Source: CAWCUK01 sp963798775 (GTDB taxonomy: Bacteria; Bacteroidota; Ignavibacteria; Ignavibacteriales; Ignavibacteriaceae). From it: DNA of 64,000 nt. Every line of letters begins with the position of its first letter. Within the stretch, counting starts at the first letter, position 1. A program made the translations under genes and the position numbers. Below, piece after piece: positions 8,367 through 16,477 of the stretch. The notes below the pieces were generated by a model that made no database searches, was not told the origin of the DNA, and worked only from the letters and a program-made list of their open reading frames with translations. The stretch is taken from NCBI GenBank assembly GCA_963798775.1, contig CAWCUK010000001.1, positions 310,001-374,000 on the forward strand, given 5' to 3'.

Positions 8367-10464
8367 CTTTTGGAGAGGATTCTTTAGGTTTACGCTGATC
8401 CATTAATTTTTTTACATGATCCGGAATTTCAATTGGCCCGGATTCAGAATCTCCGTTTTTCTTAATAGGCGGTAATTCTTCACCGCGAATTAATTTATCA
8501 ATTTCCTCGGAATCAAGAATTTCTCTTTCAAGTAATTCATTTGACAGAGTATGTAGAATATCAATATTATCAGTCAATATTTTTTCAGCACGAACCATGG
8601 CTGTATTAACAATTCTTCGCACTTCGTCATCAATTTCTATCGCCGTCTTTTCACTATAATCTCTATGCTTTTGAATTTCTCTCCCCAAGAAAATTTCTTC
8701 ATCTTTGGCACCGTAACTTAAGGGGCCAAGCTTGTCGCTCATTCCCCATTCACAAACCATTTTTCGCGCGATGTTGGTTGCTTTCTCAATATCATTTCCG
8801 GCACCGGTTGTGTAATGATTAAAGATTATTTTTTCTGCGGCACGTCCGCCAAGAGCATAAGTAATTATCGCTTCAAAATAATCTCTGGAATATGTATGCT
8901 TTTCATCTATCGGTAAATAACTGGTAACACCAAGCGCCCGGCCTCTGGGAATAATTGTTACTTTATGTACCGGATCCGCTTCCGGAATCATTCTGGCAAC
9001 AAGAACATGTCCTATTTCATGATAAGCTGTAGTTTTTTTCTCTTCCTCGGAAATGATCATGCTTTTACGTTCCATTCCCATCATAACTTTATCTTTAGCT
9101 TCTTCAAAATCGATCATTTCAACTTTTTTCTTGTTTTTTCTGGCAGCTAATAAAGCGGCTTCATTTACAAGATTAGCAAGTTCGGCACCGGCTAATCCCG
9201 GAGTACCTTTGGCTAATACTTCTAAATTTACATTTGTATCTAGAGGAATATTGCGAGTATGAACTTTTAAAATTCCTTCTCTTCCTTTTACATCAGGACG
9301 GTCAACTACTACTTGTCTGTCAAACCTTCCCGGTCTTAATAAAGCAGGATCTAGAACATCTGGGCGGTTGGTTGCGGCAATAATAATTACTCCGCTGTTT
9401 TGTTCAAATCCGTCCATTTCAACTAAAAGCTGATTAAGAGTCTGTTCTCTTTCATCATGTCCGCCGCCTAAACCGGCACCTCTATGCCTTCCGACAGCAT
9501 CAATTTCATCAATAAAAATTATACATGGCGCGTTTTTCTTTCCTTGTTCAAAAAGATCTCTTACACGGCTTGCGCCAACACCTACAAACATTTCAACAAA
9601 ATCTGCACCGCTTATTGAGAAGAAAGGAACACCTGCTTCTCCGGCAACCGCACGGGCAAGTAAAGTTTTACCTGTTCCGGGAGGGCCTAGAAATAAAACT
9701 CCTCTCGGTATTTTTCCGCCTAATTTTTGAAATTTAGTAGGTTCTTTTAAAAATTCGATAATTTCATGCAATTCTAATTTAGCCTCGTCCGCACCGGCCA
9801 CATCTTTAAAGGTAATTTTTTGTCCGGATTGAGTAATAAGTTTTGCCTTACTTTTTCCGAAAGAAAAAATTCCTCTTGTTCCGCCGCTGGAGCCTTGCAT
9901 TCTGCGCATAATTATAATCCAGACAGCAATAATTATTATCCATGGAACAAAACTGAGCAGAAGATTCATCCACTCATTAGATTCTTTATCGAATGAATAA
10001 ATTATTCCCTGTTTTTTCCAGATTGCTTCTTGATCTTTAATTACCGGTTCGGGCAGGTAAACTGAAATTTTTCTAACAGGGGTTTCGGTATTATTTACTG
10101 TTACTTTTTCTTCGGATTTAAGATCTGCTTTAAAATAATAATCGTTAATATCCGATTTAGTAATTATTGCTTTTTCAATTTTATTTTCGTTTAAGAGGTT
10201 TTCATACTGGTTATACGAAATTTCAGTATAATTAGTATTATTTGTTTTAAATAATTGCATAACTATAACAGCGGCAACAACTACAGCTCCCCAGCCAAAA
10301 ATTAGTCGTATAATTTTTGCCCAGTCAAAATTATCATCAGGTTTTTTCCCTCCACCGTTGCTGTTCGGCTTCGGCGGTTTAGGCATTGGTTTATTACTAT
10401 TGTTATTTTCTGCCATAAATAATTTATTGTTATTAAAATTCATTTTATAAAAAATCTCCGTCAT
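8353..10464 (-). CDS. ftsH: ATP-dependent zinc metalloprotease FtsH
   Basis: FtsH is the membrane-anchored hexameric AAA+ protease that removes damaged and short-lived membrane and cytosolic proteins. The 703-residue sequence has two N-terminal membrane segments flanking a periplasmic domain, Walker A GPPGTGKT (about 259-266), Walker B CIIFIDEIDAVGRHRG, the second region of homology (ATNRPDVLDPALLRPGRFDR) and the zinc motif HEIGH (about 482-486). The N-terminus is a Pro/Asn/Gly-rich tail. The start at 10464 overlaps the hpt stop by four bases (ATGA); in-frame ATGs at 10443 and 10416 are alternatives, the first having GGAG 12 bases upstream. The core assignment is unambiguous. Confidence 0.97.
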   Translation of the reverse strand: MTEIFYKMNFNNNKLFMAENNNSNKPMPKPPKPNSNGGGKKPDDNFDWAKIIRLIFGWGAVVVAAVIVMQLFKTNNTNYTEISYNQYENLLNENKIEKAIITKSDINDYYFKADLKSEEKVTVNNTETPVRKISVYLPEPVIKDQEAIWKKQGIIYSFDKESNEWMNLLLSFVPWIIIIAVWIIIMRRMQGSSGGTRGIFSFGKSKAKLITQSGQKITFKDVAGADEAKLELHEIIEFLKEPTKFQKLGGKIPRGVLFLGPPGTGKTLLARAVAGEAGVPFFSISGADFVEMFVGVGASRVRDLFEQGKKNAPCIIFIDEIDAVGRHRGAGLGGGHDEREQTLNQLLVEMDGFEQNSGVIIIAATNRPDVLDPALLRPGRFDRQVVVDRPDVKGREGILKVHTRNIPLDTNVNLEVLAKGTPGLAGAELANLVNEAALLAARKNKKKVEMIDFEEAKDKVMMGMERKSMIISEEEKKTTAYHEIGHVLVARMIPEADPVHKVTIIPRGRALGVTSYLPIDEKHTYSRDYFEAIITYALGGRAAEKIIFNHYTTGAGNDIEKATNIARKMVCEWGMSDKLGPLSYGAKDEEIFLGREIQKHRDYSEKTAIEIDDEVRRIVNTAMVRAEKILTDNIDILHTLSNELLEREILDSEEIDKLIRGEELPPIKKNGDSESGPIEIPDHVKKLMDQRKPKESSPKDDSN

Positions 10465-11024
10465 TCACTTAGAACATAAATCGATCTTAAGTTTCTATAT
10501 TTCTGGGCATAATCTAAACCATACCCTATTACAAATTTACTTGGAATATCAAAGCCAATATAATCAATTTTTACATTATATCTAAGGCTATTTGGTTTAA
10601 CTAATAATGATACAACCTTCATACTTGCAGGTGTATGTTTTTCCATTAATTCTTCAATAAATTTTATAGAAAGTCCGGAATCTACAATATCTTCAACAAT
10701 AATGATGTCCCTTCCGTTAACATCGCAGTTTAACTCTTTTACCAAATTTACTTTTCCGGAAGATATTTTTTCATCGCCGTAACTGGAAAGTTTAAAAAAA
10801 TCTACTTCACAATCGATATCAATATTTTTAATAAGATCGGAAAGAAATAAAAATGCTCCGTTTAAAACTCCTATAAATACAGGAGTTTTACCTTTATATT
10901 CTTCCGAAATTTGTTTTCCCATTTCCTTTATACGTGCTTGAATAATTTCTTCGGTTATAAACGGAACAAAAACTTCATCACCAACAACTACTTGATCTTT
11001 TGTTCCATTGTTTATTTCAGCCAT
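10461..11024 (-). CDS. hpt: Hypoxanthine phosphoribosyltransferase
   Basis: Purine salvage enzyme converting hypoxanthine (and usually guanine) with PRPP to the nucleotide in the cytoplasm. The 187-residue protein carries the PRPP-binding signature DIIIVEDIVDSGLS (about 106-119), the flexible-loop region SSYGDEKISSG and the C-terminal YIGFDIPSKFVIGYGLDYAQ that contacts the base. An AAAGGA lies upstream of the ATG. The start overlaps the end of tilS by 13 bases and the stop overlaps ftsH. The tilS-hpt-ftsH order is conserved in many bacteria, which supports the call. Confidence 0.96.
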   Translation of the reverse strand: MAEINNGTKDQVVVGDEVFVPFITEEIIQARIKEMGKQISEEYKGKTPVFIGVLNGAFLFLSDLIKNIDIDCEVDFFKLSSYGDEKISSGKVNLVKELNCDVNGRDIIIVEDIVDSGLSIKFIEELMEKHTPASMKVVSLLVKPNSLRYNVKIDYIGFDIPSKFVIGYGLDYAQKYRNLRSIYVLSE

Positions 11025-12379
11025 ATTTTTAAAATCCTTTTTGTATGGTTAGTTATTTTAAATCTTTCATCTAAACGAAGGCCTAATACCCAGACAATTT
11101 TATTTTGATTGACTAAAACAAGTCTCTCTTTTTTCTTTTCGGATGAAATTTTTATATCGGTTAAAAAGTCAGATATTTTTTTTGAACCTTTAAAACCGAT
11201 TGGATAAAATTTATCCCCTTTTTGCCAGGGCCGAACTATAAAATTTTCTGATAAATTATCGCCGGATATATATTCTTCCTCTTTTTTCCCCAAAAATTCT
11301 TCGGGAGGTACGGATATTTCGGAAATTGAGAATATTTTGCCATTCAGTTTAATTTTATCGCCAACTTTAAGATTATATTCTGTTTCTTCTTCCTGCTTAT
11401 TTTTTCTTTCCGCAATTTTTAAATAATCCCGGTCTTTTAGTACAATCAAATTTTCCGAAAGTTCTACTTTTCTTCCGCTTTGATTTTCAACCAAAGAAAT
11501 TATTTTCTTTGAATCGTTAAACGTTATTCGACGTGAAAAGTTTCTGTAAATCGCATATTTAAAAATTTCACCGAATAATTCGGTTTCACAACTTAATAAT
11601 TTTGGAATAGAAATAGTTAATGTATCCTTACTAAAATTTACCGCATCCGCAATTGCATTTTCAATTCTTTTAGTCTGCAAATTTAAAAGATTTCTAAAAA
11701 TTTCCGAAGATTTTAATATTGTTCCGTCAAGTGAAGGATTCAGTTTTTCTTTGAGAAGAGGAATAATTTTATTTCTTAAAAAATTTCTTTCAAAATCGGA
11801 ATTAAAATTTGTCTCATCGGTTCTGTATTCAATTTTATTTTCATCTAAATATGAAAGAATTTCTTGCTTGGTTAATGATAAAACGGGACGAATAATGTTA
11901 TCTCTTTTTATAGGAATTCCTGAAATTCCTTGTAACCCGGCACCTTTTATTAAATTTAAAAGAACAGTTTCAACATTATCGCTGCTGTTATGCGCAGTAG
12001 CTATTTTTTTAAAATCATATTTTTTAGCAGTTTTATCAAATTCAGAATATCTTATTTCCCTTCCGGCTTCCTCTAAAGAAATTTTTTTCTTTTTGGCAAA
12101 AGTGGAAATATTTTTATTAACCGTAAAAAATTCTATTCCCAAATCTTTACAAAGTGTTTCGCAAAATTTTTGATCGTACCCCGCTTGATTACCGCGCAAT
12201 TTATGATTTATATGAATCGCGGAAATCGAGATATCAAATCTTTTATGATATTTATGAAGAAAATGAAGCAAAAAAACTGAATCAGGACCGCCGCTTAACG
12301 CAACAAGAATTTTATCATTTTTTTGTATAAGATCTTGCTCATCAATAAATTTTATAGCTTTTTGTTCAATTTTTTTCAT
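11012..12379 (-). CDS. tilS: tRNA(Ile)-lysidine synthetase
   Basis: TilS attaches lysine to C34 of the minor tRNA-Ile(CAU), changing its codon and amino-acid specificity; it is essential. The N-terminal ATP-pyrophosphatase domain carries the PP-loop LVALSGGPDSVF (Ser29-Ser34), followed by HINHKLRG and the ATAHNSSDNVETVLLNLIKG segment. The C-terminal TilS domain includes the RPWQKGDKFYPIGFKGSKKI region. The 455 residues match the multi-domain form. It is followed by overlapping hpt and ftsH, forming a compact unit. Confidence 0.95.
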   Translation of the reverse strand: MKKIEQKAIKFIDEQDLIQKNDKILVALSGGPDSVFLLHFLHKYHKRFDISISAIHINHKLRGNQAGYDQKFCETLCKDLGIEFFTVNKNISTFAKKKKISLEEAGREIRYSEFDKTAKKYDFKKIATAHNSSDNVETVLLNLIKGAGLQGISGIPIKRDNIIRPVLSLTKQEILSYLDENKIEYRTDETNFNSDFERNFLRNKIIPLLKEKLNPSLDGTILKSSEIFRNLLNLQTKRIENAIADAVNFSKDTLTISIPKLLSCETELFGEIFKYAIYRNFSRRITFNDSKKIISLVENQSGRKVELSENLIVLKDRDYLKIAERKNKQEEETEYNLKVGDKIKLNGKIFSISEISVPPEEFLGKKEEEYISGDNLSENFIVRPWQKGDKFYPIGFKGSKKISDFLTDIKISSEKKKERLVLVNQNKIVWVLGLRLDERFKITNHTKRILKIWLK

Positions 12380-12437
12380 CTAAAAGAATTCTTGTTATTT
12401 AGAAATAGAAGCAATAAAGGCAAATAATAAATAACTA

Positions 12438-13055
12438 TTAATTATCTGTAATACTTGTTCCTTCTGCTTTTTCATCCATCATTCTTTCTACATATTTTCC
12501 GAGAACATCAAATTCTAAATTAACTGCATCGCCAATTTCTTTTGCGGAAAAAACTGTTTCTTGCCAAGTATGCGGAATAATTCCGACAGAAAATCTGTTA
12601 TCTTCCAATTGAGCCACAGTCATACTTACGCCGTCAATTGCAATTGAGCCGACATAAATTAAATATTTTTTAAATTTTTCCGGGAAAGAGATTGTCATAA
12701 AATGACTATTGGAAAGTTCTTTAACTTCCTCAACAATTCCCGTTGTATCTACATGCCCAAGCACAAAATGACCGCCCAAACGTGCATCAACTTTTAAAGA
12801 CCGCTCCAGGTTTACAGGATCATTAATTTTTAACGCTCCTAAATTTGTCTTTTTAAGAGTTTCCTCAATTGTATCAACAGCAAAAGAATTATTTAATTTT
12901 TCCACAACGGTTAAACAGCAGCCATTAACGGCTATACTGCTGCCTATTTGAATATCGTTAATTACTTCATTCGCGGAAATGGTTAGTTTATAGCCTTCTC
13001 CGGTAGCAACTTTTTCTTTTAAATTTCCTTTTTCTTCCACTAAACCGGTAAACAT
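12438..13055 (-). CDS. ribE: Riboflavin synthase, alpha chain
   Basis: Catalyses dismutation of two 6,7-dimethyl-8-ribityllumazine molecules to riboflavin, the last step of riboflavin synthesis. The protein starts with the canonical MFTGLVEEKG and contains two tandem lumazine-binding barrels. The first has SIAVNGCCLTVVEK and the second starts near residue 97 with GHFVLGHVDTTGIVEEV and has SIAIDGVSMTVAQ. The length, 205 residues, is normal. It lies 41 bases downstream of ribD on the same strand, so two pathway enzymes are co-transcribed. I saw no FMN riboswitch upstream. Confidence 0.97.
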   Translation of the reverse strand: MFTGLVEEKGNLKEKVATGEGYKLTISANEVINDIQIGSSIAVNGCCLTVVEKLNNSFAVDTIEETLKKTNLGALKINDPVNLERSLKVDARLGGHFVLGHVDTTGIVEEVKELSNSHFMTISFPEKFKKYLIYVGSIAIDGVSMTVAQLEDNRFSVGIIPHTWQETVFSAKEIGDAVNLEFDVLGKYVERMMDEKAEGTSITDN

Positions 13056-13096
13056 TTTTATACCTTTTAAATATTTTTAATTCCCCTTTAAATAAA

Positions 13097-14179
13097 TCAT
13101 TTTGAAAGTTCAACTACAATGTCATCCCCTATTTTTTCTGTATCTTCAATTTTTAGGTTGTATGAATATTTTATGTTTTTAACCCCGATATTTCCGACAA
13201 TTGAAATGCCGTCGCCTAATAGTTTTGGACTAATAAATAAAAAGATATCATCAAAAAGTCTTTTTTCCACAAAAGAAGTAAAAATTTTATTTCCACCTTC
13301 AACTAATACAGAAGCAATGCCTATTTTCCCTAATTCCTTTAAAATACTTTTAGTATGAAGATTTCCTTCGCCATCTTCTTTAACAAAAACAACTTGAGCG
13401 CCTTTAGATTTTATATTATCAATTTTACTTTCTTTAACCGCGCTATTTTTTGATGTAAGGACAATCAGATTATTATCTTTATTATAGACTCTATATGAAG
13501 TTTTAAGCCGCAGATTGGTATCAATGATTATACGTTTGGGATTGCGTCCTTCTATTAATCTTACTGTTAAATTCGGGTCATCTTTTTCAACTGTTCCCGT
13601 TCCCACCAAAACCGCGTCATATTGAGATCTTAAACTATGGACGTAACGCCTGGATTGTACAGATGTTATCCATTTAGAATCTCCGTTTTTATCGGCAATT
13701 TTACCGTCTAAAGTTTGTGCAGCTTTTAGTGTTACATAGGGTATTTTTTTCGTAATGTACTTGAAGAAAAATTTATTAAGCTTAACACATTCATTTTCCA
13801 AAACACCCACTTTAACATCAATTCCCGCAGCTATAAGTTTTTTTACGCCGTTGCCGCTAACTGATGGATTCATATCCAAAGTACCTATAACTACACGTTT
13901 AATTTTATTTTCAATTATTTTATCTACGCAAGGCGGGGTTTTCCCATAATGGCTGCAGGGTTCAAGGTTTACGTAAAGAACAGAATCCTCCAAACTTTCT
14001 TTTGCTGTGTTAATTGCATTTATTTCAGCATGATTACCGCCAAATTTTTCATGAAAACCGGCACCAACTATTCTGTCTTTTTTAACTATTACGCAGCCAA
14101 CTAAAGGATTAGGACTTACATCCCCCATCCCCTTTTTTGCAATTTCTAATGCAAGTTGTATGTAGGATTCATCCGTCAA
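13097..14179 (-). CDS. ribD: Bifunctional riboflavin biosynthesis deaminase/reductase RibD
   Basis: Carries out the second and third steps of riboflavin synthesis: deamination of the pyrimidine intermediate, then NADPH-dependent reduction of its ribosyl side chain. The N-terminal cytidine-deaminase-type domain shows the zinc ligands and catalytic Glu in NHAEINAI (His50, Glu52) and PCSHYGKTPPC (Cys75, Cys84). The C-terminal reductase domain (from about residue 148) begins VTLKAAQTLDGKIAD and has SRRYVHSLRSQYDAVLVGTG and VLVEGGNKIFTSF. The length, 360 residues, is typical. It is 12 bases downstream of greA, so riboflavin genes may share greA's leader-controlled transcript. Confidence 0.97.
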   Translation of the reverse strand: MTDESYIQLALEIAKKGMGDVSPNPLVGCVIVKKDRIVGAGFHEKFGGNHAEINAINTAKESLEDSVLYVNLEPCSHYGKTPPCVDKIIENKIKRVVIGTLDMNPSVSGNGVKKLIAAGIDVKVGVLENECVKLNKFFFKYITKKIPYVTLKAAQTLDGKIADKNGDSKWITSVQSRRYVHSLRSQYDAVLVGTGTVEKDDPNLTVRLIEGRNPKRIIIDTNLRLKTSYRVYNKDNNLIVLTSKNSAVKESKIDNIKSKGAQVVFVKEDGEGNLHTKSILKELGKIGIASVLVEGGNKIFTSFVEKRLFDDIFLFISPKLLGDGISIVGNIGVKNIKYSYNLKIEDTEKIGDDIVVELSK

Positions 14180-14191
14180 AAATATTAGAGT

Positions 14192-14668
14192 TTATTTTAT
14201 TGATAAAATTTCAAATTCCAGTAAACCGGCAGGTGCTTTTACTTTTACAGTTTCTCCTTCTTTAGCGCCCATTAAACCTTGTCCAACCGGCGAAGTTATA
14301 GATATTTTCCCGGATTGAAAATCTGCTTCTTCAGGAGATACTAATGTATATTCAAATATTTTGTTATTTTTTTTATTTTTTATTTTGACGGTTGATAAAA
14401 TATGAATTTGTCCGTTAGGAAGTTGAGAAGTATCTATAATTCTAGCTCTGGACAAAATGCTTTCCAGTTTGCTTATTTTTAACTCAAATAATCCCTGTTC
14501 TTCCTTGGCTGCATCATATTCTGCGTTTTCGGAAAGATCTCCGTGTGCACGTGCTTCGGCTATTTTATTAGCAATTTCTTTTCTACCGTTTGTTTTTAAG
14601 TCTTTAAGCTCTTTTTCAAGCTCTACAAGACGTTCTTTAGTTAAATAAACAAAATTTGCATCTGCCAT
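14192..14668 (-). CDS. greA: Transcription elongation factor GreA
   Basis: GreA enters the RNA polymerase secondary channel and stimulates cleavage of backtracked RNA. The 158-residue protein has the N-terminal coiled coil (KERLVELEKELKDLKTNGRK) with the acidic tip DLSENAEYDAAKEEQG, where the catalytic Asp/Glu lie, and the C-terminal FKBP-like domain containing ITSPVGQGLMGAKEGETV. It is first in a minus-strand run greA-ribD-ribE-tilS-hpt-ftsH. Just upstream is a promoter whose predicted transcript passes through an intrinsic terminator before the ATG, so expression may be controlled by early termination. Confidence 0.97.
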   Translation of the reverse strand: MADANFVYLTKERLVELEKELKDLKTNGRKEIANKIAEARAHGDLSENAEYDAAKEEQGLFELKISKLESILSRARIIDTSQLPNGQIHILSTVKIKNKKNNKIFEYTLVSPEEADFQSGKISITSPVGQGLMGAKEGETVKVKAPAGLLEFEILSIK

Positions 14669-14696
14669 TTTATAGCTCTATTTGTTATTGAGTTTT

Positions 14697-14733
14697 AAAA
14701 AAAATTGCCACCGCTTTTTTAGAGCAGTGGCAA
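14697..14733 (-). terminator. Intrinsic terminator in the greA leader
   Basis: On the minus strand, an 11-bp stem (14733-14723 with 14715-14705, one G-U pair) closes a 7-base loop and is followed at once by eight Ts (14704-14697). The G-U pair would be a C-A mismatch on the plus strand, so the signal is built for minus-strand RNA. It ends 28 bases before the greA ATG and begins about where the predicted greA promoter would start transcription. It could also stop read-through from ftsZ. Confidence 0.82.
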
Positions 14734-14738
14734 TACGC

Positions 14739-14767
14739 AAGTTATAAAAATATTTTTTCCTTGTCAA
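14739..14767 (-). promoter_or_regulatory. Putative greA promoter
   Basis: Read on the minus strand there is a perfect TTGACA (14767-14762). The -10 is either TATAAC (14746-14741, 15-base spacing) or TAACTT (14744-14739, 17-base spacing). The predicted start, near 14732, is the first base of the terminator hairpin. The call rests only on match to the general sigma-70 consensus. Confidence 0.55.
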
Positions 14768-14880
14768 GATTGTTAATTCTAACTTTAGAAATAACTTTTA
14801 GTACTGTGCAAAATTAAACGGATTTTTAATCTTTTTAATTTTTATATTAAAATAATAATGATTTAAGAGAGGAGATGGAT

Positions 14881-15075
14881 ATGCAATCGGATGACGACCT
14901 GGTATGGACATGCCAATACTGCGGAGTTTTAAATACTGTTTGGCTGGATTTAACACTCGACCGGAAACAAGATTTTATAGAAGACTGTAGAATCTGCTGC
15001 CGACCGAACAGAATAATAATTACAGTTGATAAAGAGGATAATATTTTTATTGAATCTCGTCCAAGCGACGAATAA
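14881..15075 (+). CDS. CPXCG motif-containing cysteine-rich protein
   Basis: A 64-residue zinc-binding-type protein of the Cys_rich_CPXG family (PF14255). It has an N-terminal CQYC pair (Cys11, Cys14) and the family's second half, QDFIEDCRICCRPNRI (Cys36, Cys39, Cys40), so a metal site is likely. I place the start at the second ATG (14881): a GAGAGGAG Shine-Dalgarno lies six bases upstream, whereas it abuts an in-frame ATG at 14875. It lies alone between divergent greA and convergent ftsZ. The family's function is unknown. Confidence 0.85.
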   Translation: MQSDDDLVWTCQYCGVLNTVWLDLTLDRKQDFIEDCRICCRPNRIIITVDKEDNIFIESRPSDE

Positions 15076-15138
15076 ATAGTAAGAAGGAAAGAAAGCTTTA
15101 TTTGAATTTGTTTTTCAAGCTAACTATGTTCTTACTAT
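15076..15138 (+). terminator. Possible terminator structure after the CPXCG gene
   Basis: A perfect 10-bp inverted repeat, ATAGTAAGAA (15076-15085) and TTCTTACTAT (15129-15138), begins directly after the stop codon. It encloses a second hairpin built on AGCTT and TTGAA/TTCAA. A run of eight Ts lies about eight bases downstream. It separates this gene from convergent ftsZ. The long enclosed loop makes simple intrinsic termination less certain. Confidence 0.45.
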
Positions 15139-15168
15139 CTAAGCCGATTTTTTTTACGATTATAACAA

Positions 15169-16452
15169 CTAATCCATTATCATTCTTAAAAACGAAGAAC
15201 TATCATCATCGTCTTCGTCTTTTTTTACTGATTCTTCTTCCTCTTTTTTCTTAGCTTTATCTTTAGCCCAATTATATCTGGAAGCGTCAAAATTAAAACC
15301 GCTTTGAGGAGTTGCTTCCGAAGTATCTTCCAAATTAGTTTTAGGCTTTTTTACACGAAGAATAGTCGGAACTTCAAGATCATCCTTATCGATGTCATTA
15401 TCCTGTAAAAAACTAAATCCGCCTCTAAAATTATCTTTTTCTGCGGTTGGTTGTTGCGCTTTTGATTTTGAACTAAAAGAATGATTTGTATGATCAAAAC
15501 CGGTTGCGATTACAGTATAAGAAACATAATCATTCATTTCTTCTTTTTTCACACAACCGAAAATTACATTTGCTTCTTCACCGGCAGCTTCAAAAATTAC
15601 ATTATTACCTTCATTTATTTCCTGCATTGTAAGATTGCTTGATCCGGTGACGTTAAGAAGAACACTTTTTGCGCCTTTTATATTTATACCTTCTAATAAA
15701 GGGCTGGAAATAGCTTTTTGCGCGGCTTCAATCGCACGATTTTCACCGCTGGCGATACCGCATCCCATTAAAGCCTCTCCGCTTTGGTTCATAACCGAAC
15801 GAACATCGGCAAAGTCAACATTTATTAAACCTTCCACGGTTATAATATCGGCAATGCCTCTTGTTGCTTCATAAAGCACTTCATTGGGTTTATCGAAAGC
15901 AGCAAACGCATTAGTATTTTTATCGAGAATATTTAACAATCTTTCGTTAGGAATTACAATTAAACTATCTACATGCTGTTTAAATTCTTGAATACCTTGT
16001 TCAGCATTAAGCATTCTCTTTTTACCTTCCCAGCGGAAAGGTTTAGTTACAATTCCCACAACTAAGGAACCTATACTTTTGGCAATAGAAGCTACTACAG
16101 GAGCACCTCCTGTTCCGGTGCCGCCTCCCATACCGGCTGTAACAAAAACCATATCACTGCCGGCTAAAACTTCGGCAATTTTTTCTCTGTCTTCTTCAAG
16201 AGATTTTTTACCAACATTAGGATCAGCACCGGCACCCAAACCGCGAGTAATGTTGGTACCAACTTGAATTTTGTGCTGCGCGCTACTGCTGTTTAGTACT
16301 TGTGCGTCGGTATTTATGGCAACATATTCTACACCGCTTAATCCTCTCTTAATCATACTTTCAATAGCATTGCAGCCGCCGCCGCCAACACCTACAACTT
16401 TTAATACAGCTGACATTGGCTTATCCCTATCGATAGTTGCAAATCGCGACAT
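15169..16452 (-). CDS. ftsZ: Cell division protein FtsZ
   Basis: Tubulin-like GTPase that forms the cytokinetic ring. The 427-residue protein has the N-terminal GVGGGGCNAI, the tubulin signature GGGTGTG (109-115), the T7 loop VDFADVRSVMNQSGEAL and a C-terminal conserved peptide DLEVPTILRVKK near residue 360. An unusually long charged tail of about 55 residues follows. The start is firm: a perfect GGAGG lies just upstream of the ATG. It is the last gene of the dcw cluster, 25 bases after ftsA. Confidence 0.98.
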   Translation of the reverse strand: MSRFATIDRDKPMSAVLKVVGVGGGGCNAIESMIKRGLSGVEYVAINTDAQVLNSSSAQHKIQVGTNITRGLGAGADPNVGKKSLEEDREKIAEVLAGSDMVFVTAGMGGGTGTGGAPVVASIAKSIGSLVVGIVTKPFRWEGKKRMLNAEQGIQEFKQHVDSLIVIPNERLLNILDKNTNAFAAFDKPNEVLYEATRGIADIITVEGLINVDFADVRSVMNQSGEALMGCGIASGENRAIEAAQKAISSPLLEGINIKGAKSVLLNVTGSSNLTMQEINEGNNVIFEAAGEEANVIFGCVKKEEMNDYVSYTVIATGFDHTNHSFSSKSKAQQPTAEKDNFRGGFSFLQDNDIDKDDLEVPTILRVKKPKTNLEDTSEATPQSGFNFDASRYNWAKDKAKKKEEEESVKKDEDDDDSSSFLRMIMD

Positions 16453-16477
16453 GGTTTCCTCCTTAATTATGGGTTAA

